Shown: one piece after another, positions 7,001-10,363 of the stretch | Numbering within the stretch: position 1 is the first letter of the stretch | Layout: each line of letters opens with the position of its first letter | DNA from: Methanomicrobium sp. | GTDB taxonomy: Archaea; Halobacteriota; Methanomicrobia; Methanomicrobiales; Methanomicrobiaceae | Length of the DNA: 10,363 nucleotides | Reading direction: 5' to 3' | Assembly: GCA_017553245.1 (NCBI GenBank) | Contig: JAFZMT010000219.1 | Coordinates: 1-10,363, forward strand | Program-made: the position numbers and the translations under genes | The notes under the pieces: generated by a model | The model's database searches: none | What the model saw: the letters and a program-made list of their open reading frames with translations, nothing else | Told to the model about the DNA's origin: nothing

Positions 7001-7247
7001 TCAGGAGGGCTCGCCCAACGTCATCGATATGATGAGACGCGGCGATACGAGTCTGATTATCAATACGCCGTCGGGCAAGTATTCGAGGCAGGATCACCTT
7101 CAGATTATGCGTGCGGCGCTGGACTACGGTATTCCGTATATCACCACGCTTCAGGCGGCACGTGCGGCGGCGATGGCTATAGAGGCAATAAAGAAGGAAG
7201 ATCTGACCTTTGAGCCGTTAAAGCACTACCACAGTGACGTCTACTGA
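4077..7247 (+). CDS. carB: Carbamoyl-phosphate synthetase, large subunit
   Basis: CarB uses bicarbonate, ammonia from CarA and two ATP to make carbamoyl phosphate for arginine and pyrimidine synthesis. The 1056 residues show the full duplicated structure. The first half (about 1-400) has LLIGSGPIQIGQAAEFDFSG near 11 and the ATP-grasp loop RPAYTLGGAGGG near 167. An oligomerisation segment spans about 400-535. The second half (about 538-918) repeats these as LIIGSGPIRIGQGIEFDY and RPSYVLGGRAMELV near 697. A C-terminal MGS-like regulatory domain (about 920-1056) carries IGTSGTVEFL and LIINTPSGK. Length and order match the bacterial enzyme, so this is the fused form; some methanogens have carB split into separate genes. 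No frameshift is seen. Translation probably couples to carA through TAATG. A T7 tract follows 29 bp after the stop. Confidence 0.98.
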   Translation: MPLKTNIKKVLLIGSGPIQIGQAAEFDFSGSQACRSLREEGIEVVLVNSNPATIQTDPEMADIIYVEPLKASVIAKIIEKEKPDGILSGMGGQTGLNLTAELAEMGALKDVEILGTPLDAIYKGEDREQFKNLMTEIGEPIPRSMILESMSQIDEALDKVGLPAIIRPAYTLGGAGGGVAHNVEELRRIIELGLQRSRIHQVLVEESVIGWKEIEFEVMRDSADTCIIICGMENVDPMGIHTGESVVVAPILTLRDDEFQKLRTAAIKIIRALGVQGGCNIQMAYKDGDYRIIEVNPRVSRSSALASKATGYPIARVSAKIAVGLRLDEIKNTVTGCTPASFEPAIDYVVVKVPRWPFDKFKNADRTLTTAMKSTGEVMSIGRTLEEAFMKARRSLDTDVTVHTSKKEIAMLLQNPTDERFGCLFDAFRQGFTVDAVHDMTYIDGFFLRKIANIVEIEKSLQNNPTDGDIKKAKHFGFSIEEICELTGKNADDVEKLVGMPVYKIVDTCAAEFPASTPYFYSTSDEECEIVRSGKEKVLIIGSGPIRIGQGIEFDYCTVHAVMALREQGIEVHIVNNNPETVSTDFDTSDRLFFEPMKLEDIMNILRKDDYSGIMVQFGGQNSVNLALHIEREIKKYGLKTKILGTSPDSMDIAEDRDRFSQILEKLNIRSPANGSAYSEAEAFEIARKIGYPLLVRPSYVLGGRAMELVHDDIELQNYIKEAVRVSRQHPVLLDSFLQNAIELDVDAVCDGEDILIGGIMEHIEEAGVHSGDSACVIPTQSLSDEVVATVRDYTRKIALGLNVVGLINIQYAVKDNTVYIIEANPRASRTVPFVSKATGLPLAKIAARVMCGHKLKEMNFKERHLKHVAVKEVLLPFNKLPGVDTVLGPEMKSTGEVMGIDYDFGRAYFKACISADNPLPLEGNVFISIGDEDKSKIIPIARKLKDLGLSLIGTSGTVEFLEAHGIDAELVRKVQEGSPNVIDMMRRGDTSLIINTPSGKYSRQDHLQIMRAALDYGIPYITTLQAARAAAMAIEAIKKEDLTFEPLKHYHSDVY

Positions 7248-7276
7248 AAAGAACGCCACAGATACCATAAAAACAC

Positions 7277-7283
7277 TTTTTTT
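7277..7283 (+). terminator. Oligo-T terminator of carAB
   Basis: A run of seven T follows the carB stop by 29 bp, next to the small palindrome AGCGCT (7284-7289). This fits archaeal intrinsic termination at T-runs. Confidence 0.5.
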
Positions 7284-7307
7284 AGCGCTTATTTGATTAT
7301 TCGGTCG

Positions 7308-7367
7308 TCATCTTCATCGTTCATCTTTCATCTTCATTCTTCATCGTTTATCGTTATCATCATCTTT
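7308..7367. repeat. TCATCTT-type pyrimidine-rich repeat tract
   Basis: About 60 bp is built from TCATC/TTCATC words. Two near-identical 20-bp units (7308-7327 and 7328-7347, sharing TCATCTTCAT and a TCATC near the end) are followed by a degenerate third (7348-7367). The plus strand is almost free of G. It lies between the carAB terminator and the promoter of the propeller gene. Confidence 0.6.
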
Positions 7368-7380
7368 CCCTGACAGATCA

Positions 7381-7392
7381 TATTTAATATAA
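7381..7392 (+). promoter_or_regulatory. TATA box of the first propeller gene
   Basis: TATTTAATATAA is a strong archaeal TATA match. It predicts a start near 7410-7414 and therefore a leader of about 110 nt before the ATG. That is unusually long next to the leaderless-looking genes on the left of the window. Confidence 0.5.
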
Positions 7393-7510
7393 CAATGACC
7401 AATTTTCACATATTACAGGAAAGGAAATTCATCTTGCAGTATCGTGCATCGGGCAGTTCGCTACGTTACTCCGCCCGTGAGATGAGTTTTCGCATGAAGT
7501 CATGAAATAC

Positions 7511-7516
7511 AGGAGG
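7511..7516 (+). promoter_or_regulatory. Ribosome binding site deciding the start of the first propeller gene
   Basis: AGGAGG, a perfect Shine-Dalgarno core, precedes a cluster of in-frame ATGs at 7519, 7522 and 7528, with gaps of 2, 5 and 11 nt respectively. The gap of 5 favours 7522; 7528 remains possible. Confidence 0.8.
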
Positions 7517-7521
7517 ACATG

Positions 7522-8868
7522 ATGAATATGAAGAATACAGGAACGGAAATTCTGCGGAAATTCGCAGGGCGCGGTGCGGTTCTCATCGGGCTTTTGCTTA
7601 TTATCGCTTTCTGTGCGGTTCCCGCCGTTTCCGCGGGCACGGTTACCGGAGATGCCACACAACTCTGGCAGTTTAGCAAGAACACGAACTTTATCGACAC
7701 CGATATCTCGCAGGACGATACCTTTGTGGTAACGGCGGGCGTAACCCCGTATGTCTATCTGCTCTCGTCAAACGGCAATCCTGTTTGGGAAGCGGAGACT
7801 GACGGGGCTGCAAGCGGCGTTTCGGTCTCAAACGGCGGCATGTACACGGCGGTGGGAACAAAGAAGGGCAGTCTGTATCTGTTTGACCGCAACGGCGCCG
7901 TGCTTTGGAAGGTCACCCTCGGCGACGTTGTCTATGACGCGGCTCTCTCTTCCGGCGGCACCTATCTTGCGGCAGGCTCGGATGACGGCTGCGTCTATCT
8001 CTACAAGAACAGCGGCGAACTCATCTGGAAGAAGAAGATAAACGGCAATATCTACGCCGTCGGCATCTCGGATGACGGCAGTATCATAGCCGTGGGAAAA
8101 CGCGAGTTCGATGTCAGCGCCTACGACCTTCAGGGCAACAGGCTGTGGAGCTACAAGACGCCCGAGCAGGTCCTTGACGTCGATGTCTCCCCCGACGGCA
8201 GCAGGATTGTCGCCGGCTGTTCGGACGGCAGAATATTTGTCTTCGACCGCGAAGGCAGCATGCTGTGGTCATACGATGTAAAGAGGGCGGTAAACGGCGT
8301 TTCCGCGTCGCTTTACGGCAATTACATAGCGGCAGGCTCGGATGACCTGTGCACGCACGTTCTCTCGGACAAGACACGCGGAGAGGTTCTGCGGGTGCCC
8401 TCGTTCTCCAAGGTTCGCGGAGCGGCGCTGACCACAACGGGAACCAACCTTGCCGCGGCTTCGGATGACGGAACGCTCAAGTATTACGCACTGCCGATAA
8501 GCTACACGCCCGCACCCGAGGCAACGACCGCACCGTCTCCCAATCAGCCGGCAGTGCCGGTGACAAACGAATATGCCGCGATTGACGTGACTTCAATGCC
8601 GCAGGGGGCGCTTATCTACGTGGACAATGCGTATAAGGGGACAACGCCCGCGATAATCACGGATGTAAGCGCCGGCGCTCACACGGTTACGGTCTCGCTT
8701 GACGGATACAATGCCTATTCGACGCAGGTTAACCTCGCGGCAGGCACCACGACCACGGTTTCGGCAACGCTGGCACCGATTACGAAGTCGTCGCCCGTGA
8801 CGATTGTGACGGTTATCTCAGCGGCGATTGCCGCACTGTTTATCATCGCTGTCGGCAGAAGAGACTGA
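7522..8868 (+). CDS. Exported seven-bladed beta-propeller protein with PEGA domain and C-terminal membrane anchor
   Basis: Function unknown; probably a surface-displayed binding or structural protein. The 448 residues start with a Sec signal peptide (basic KFAGRGA, then a hydrophobic core, likely cut at AVSA|G, residues 38-39). Seven propeller blades follow (about 48-326), each opening with a Leu/Val/Ile-Trp pair. Trp49, 89, 129, 169, 209 and 249 recur at exactly 40 residues; the seventh blade begins near Leu290 without Trp. Typical blade text is SxDGxxIAAGSDDGxVYLFDxxGxxLW, between PQQ-like and WD40-like repeats. Next come a Pro/Thr/Ala-rich linker (327-350), a PEGA domain (352-419, with TSMPQGALIYVDNAYKGTTP) and one transmembrane helix (about 426-445) ending in GRRD. 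This topology puts the propeller outside the cell. A second gene of the same plan follows 343 bp downstream, so the two may act in related ways. The start at 7522 is chosen from the AGGAGG spacing. Confidence 0.85.
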   Translation: MNMKNTGTEILRKFAGRGAVLIGLLLIIAFCAVPAVSAGTVTGDATQLWQFSKNTNFIDTDISQDDTFVVTAGVTPYVYLLSSNGNPVWEAETDGAASGVSVSNGGMYTAVGTKKGSLYLFDRNGAVLWKVTLGDVVYDAALSSGGTYLAAGSDDGCVYLYKNSGELIWKKKINGNIYAVGISDDGSIIAVGKREFDVSAYDLQGNRLWSYKTPEQVLDVDVSPDGSRIVAGCSDGRIFVFDREGSMLWSYDVKRAVNGVSASLYGNYIAAGSDDLCTHVLSDKTRGEVLRVPSFSKVRGAALTTTGTNLAAASDDGTLKYYALPISYTPAPEATTAPSPNQPAVPVTNEYAAIDVTSMPQGALIYVDNAYKGTTPAIITDVSAGAHTVTVSLDGYNAYSTQVNLAAGTTTTVSATLAPITKSSPVTIVTVISAAIAALFIIAVGRRD

Positions 8869-8885
8869 ACAGGCAATAAAATTCA

Positions 8886-8902
8886 TTTATTTTCTATTTT
8901 TT
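8886..8902 (+). terminator. T-rich terminator after the first propeller gene
   Basis: TTTATTTTCTATTTTTT begins 17 bp after the stop codon and contains a T4 and a T6 run on the coding strand, as expected for archaeal termination. Confidence 0.5.
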
Positions 8903-8937
8903 CCGCATGATTTCTCATTTTGCGCCGTGACGACAGT

Positions 8938-8985
8938 TGCATCTGCGTATGCATCTGCATATGCACCGCCGTGTGCATTTTAATA
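8938..8985. repeat. 12-bp tandem repeat beginning with TGCA
   Basis: Four consecutive 12-bp units each begin TGCA: TGCATCTGCGTA, TGCATCTGCATA, TGCACCGCCGTG and TGCATTTTAATA. The first two differ by one base; the last two keep only the TGCA register. Within it, TGCATATGCA (8956-8965) is a perfect 10-bp palindrome. The tract sits between the terminator of the first propeller gene and the AT-rich upstream region of the second. Confidence 0.7.
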
Positions 8986-9073
8986 AACTTTAGCAGATTA
9001 AACAAGACTATATACGCACGCGGCGACATCATTGTAAAAATAACGGACAGTTAAACCGGATATTTATTGAGCT

Positions 9074-9137
9074 GAAATTATATTCGGATGAAATAATATT
9101 AAGTCAAAATTATATTATGCCGAGATTATATTAAGTT
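9074..9137. repeat. 16-bp tandem array with a TATA-like core
   Basis: Four exact-length 16-bp units start at 9074, 9090, 9106 and 9122, each fitting GAAATTATATTAAGTC with a few changes and always keeping an ATTATATT or ATAATATT core. Similar text (GAGATTATCGG, GAAACAATATCGG) recurs degenerately up to about 9182. The array lies 75-138 bp before the second propeller gene. Any of the four cores could act as a TATA box; another candidate is ACTATATACG at 9008-9017. The 343-bp spacer 8869-9211 contains only these repeats, the terminator and promoter-like text, and no gene. Confidence 0.8.
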
Positions 9138-9201
9138 ATGATTGGAGTAAACTCAGAGATTATCGGCTGAAACAATATCGGTCGCCGGTAATCAAAACTT
9201 C

Positions 9202-9206
9202 GGAGG
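9202..9206 (+). promoter_or_regulatory. Ribosome binding site of the second propeller gene
   Basis: GGAGG ends 5 nt before the ATG at 9212, the ideal spacing. It fixes the start of the partial gene that runs off the right edge. Confidence 0.8.
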
Positions 9207-9211
9207 AGAAG

Positions 9212-10363
9212 ATGACGGGACATAAAGGCAAAAATACCCCCGGACTGCGTATGCAATACGTGCTTATGCTCTCCGTTCTGATGCTTGCCGCATCGTGTCA
9301 GGCTGCCGCGGCTGTCGACACATCGCAATACAGCATGGAGCTGATGTGGGAATTCCAGCCGGATTCGGACGGCATTACCTGTGCGGACATATCGCCGGAC
9401 ACCACAAAGATTGCCGCAGCCGGCGGCTCTTACGTATACATGCTGGGCAGGGACGGCGGCATTATCTGGGAGAAGAACACGGATGAGAGGATAAACGACA
9501 TTGCGACGGCAATCGACGGCAGATACACGGTCTTTGTCACGCAGAACGGCTATGTTTACAGGTTTAACAACGAAGGAACGCGGGTGTTCATGAAGGCAAT
9601 AAGCGGCAGCACGCTGATTGCGACGGCAATTACCGAGGACGGCAAGAATGAGTTCGCCGGCGCCGACTTCTTCCCCGTATACATGCTCGACGCCGACGGC
9701 AACTTAGTCTGGAAACAGGGTTTCTCGGGCGTGCTTAAGGGCATGGCGGCATCCGATTCGGGGGATGTCGTCGCCGCAATCAACGGTGACGGGTCATTGT
9801 TTGCATACTACAAGACGGGATCGCCGCGGTGGAGCAAGAGCCACAATTATAAGACCACATGCGTCGATGTCTCCGCAAACGGCGCCGTTATCGCGGTAGG
9901 GCTTGACAACGGCGATGTCATACGCTACGATGCCGACAGCGGCGAGGAGATATTCAGGGATACCCTGCCCTTTGTCCCGAGTTCGGTATCGCTGTCTGAG
10001 AGAGGCGCGGATATGGCGGTCAGCGGCGAAAACAGCGCGACCGTCTACTATTACAGCGTTGACTTCAGGAATTTCGAGCCGATAACGGTGAAGACGGGCA
10101 GCTTCGTCAAGTCGGTCAAGCTTTCAAAATCCGCGAACAATATGGCGGTCGTCTCAACCGCGGGCAAGCTCTCGTATTACTACCGCTATTCCCCAAATTT
10201 CGTCCAGCCGACCGCCTCGGTAACGCCGGTTCCCAAGGTCAGCGTTCAGGCAAACGTCCTTGAGATAGAGTCAGAACCGAAGGGTGCACAGGTCTTAATC
10301 GACAATAAGATCGTCGGAATTACGCCGCTTACGCTTACGGACGTTGCCGAAGGTCAGCACACC
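9212..10363 (+). CDS. Exported beta-propeller/PEGA protein, second copy (cut by right edge)
   Basis: Function unknown. The frame stays open from the ATG at 9212 to the window end: 384 complete codons with no stop, so the C-terminus is missing. The N-terminus has a basic start (GHKGK) and a hydrophobic segment (16-28, YVLMLSVLMLAAS). This could be cut after the alanine run (AAAA|VDT, near 34-35), or before Cys29 if MLAASC acts as a lipobox; the lipobox fit is weak. About seven blades of 40-41 residues follow (about 44-328), opening at Trp46, Trp86, Phe126, Trp167, Trp207, Phe248 and about Phe288. Then come a Pro/Thr/Val-rich linker (329-347) and the first half of a PEGA domain (from about 349, with ESEPKGAQVLIDNKIVGITP). 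The order matches the protein upstream, but sequence identity looks low, pointing to an old duplication. A C-terminal anchor is expected beyond the edge. AGGAG-type spacing supports the start. Confidence 0.85.
   Translation, partial: MTGHKGKNTPGLRMQYVLMLSVLMLAASCQAAAAVDTSQYSMELMWEFQPDSDGITCADISPDTTKIAAAGGSYVYMLGRDGGIIWEKNTDERINDIATAIDGRYTVFVTQNGYVYRFNNEGTRVFMKAISGSTLIATAITEDGKNEFAGADFFPVYMLDADGNLVWKQGFSGVLKGMAASDSGDVVAAINGDGSLFAYYKTGSPRWSKSHNYKTTCVDVSANGAVIAVGLDNGDVIRYDADSGEEIFRDTLPFVPSSVSLSERGADMAVSGENSATVYYYSVDFRNFEPITVKTGSFVKSVKLSKSANNMAVVSTAGKLSYYYRYSPNFVQPTASVTPVPKVSVQANVLEIESEPKGAQVLIDNKIVGITPLTLTDVAEGQHT

Noticed and set aside
9074..9137. Replication-origin or plasmid iteron array.
   Set aside because: The units are iteron-like in length, but no initiator (Cdc6/Orc1 or Rep) gene and no origin-recognition-box motif are seen nearby. 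A promoter-linked role fits the location better.
1..10363. Mobile element, prophage or defence island.
   Set aside because: No transposase, integrase, terminase, restriction, toxin-antitoxin or nuclease gene was recognised, and the genes are mainly core metabolism plus surface proteins.

Overview
The window comes from a methanogenic archaeon. The best evidence is a partial gene at the left edge whose product matches Ftr, the formylmethanofuran:tetrahydromethanopterin formyltransferase of CO2-reducing methanogenesis. Supporting signs are archaeal TATA-like boxes 20-50 nt ahead of the genes, GC-rich coding sequence set against very AT-rich spacers, and two secreted beta-propeller/PEGA-domain proteins of a kind common in Methanomicrobiales. 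Placement in Methanomicrobiales (for example near Methanocorpusculum, Methanomicrobium or Methanoplanus) is an inference, not something the sequence proves.

Left part (1-2697), all on the minus strand and read right to left: a small thioredoxin-like protein with four cysteines, a ROK-family sugar kinase, a 5-formyltetrahydrofolate cyclo-ligase family protein, and ftr (N-terminal 160 residues only; its 3' end lies beyond the left edge). The first three each have a TATA-like box about 20-30 nt ahead of the ATG, which suggests separate, leaderless or nearly leaderless transcripts. ftr has a good Shine-Dalgarno sequence instead.

Centre (2698-7247): a 324-bp divergent spacer holds a 122-bp array of 11-bp A-tract repeats and inverted repeats. 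The plus-strand carA-carB operon follows. carA and carB overlap by one base (TAATG) and encode a complete glutamine-dependent carbamoyl-phosphate synthetase, which supplies arginine and pyrimidine synthesis. CarB is a full-length fused protein with its C-terminal MGS-like regulatory domain.

Right part (7248-10363): two consecutive plus-strand genes encode exported proteins with the same plan: signal peptide, seven PQQ/WD-like propeller blades of about 40 residues, a Pro/Thr-rich linker and a PEGA domain. The first also shows a C-terminal membrane anchor. The second runs off the right edge. They look like diverged paralogues displayed at the cell surface.

The most unusual feature is in the spacers. 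All three larger spacers carry short tandem arrays with different units (11 bp, about 20 bp, 12 bp and 16 bp), all upstream of genes. The 11-bp array is a phased A-tract and is predicted to be intrinsically curved. The 16-bp array repeats a TATA-like core four times. No CRISPR array, transposase, integrase, tRNA or rRNA was recognised, and no clear defence or mobile system is present.
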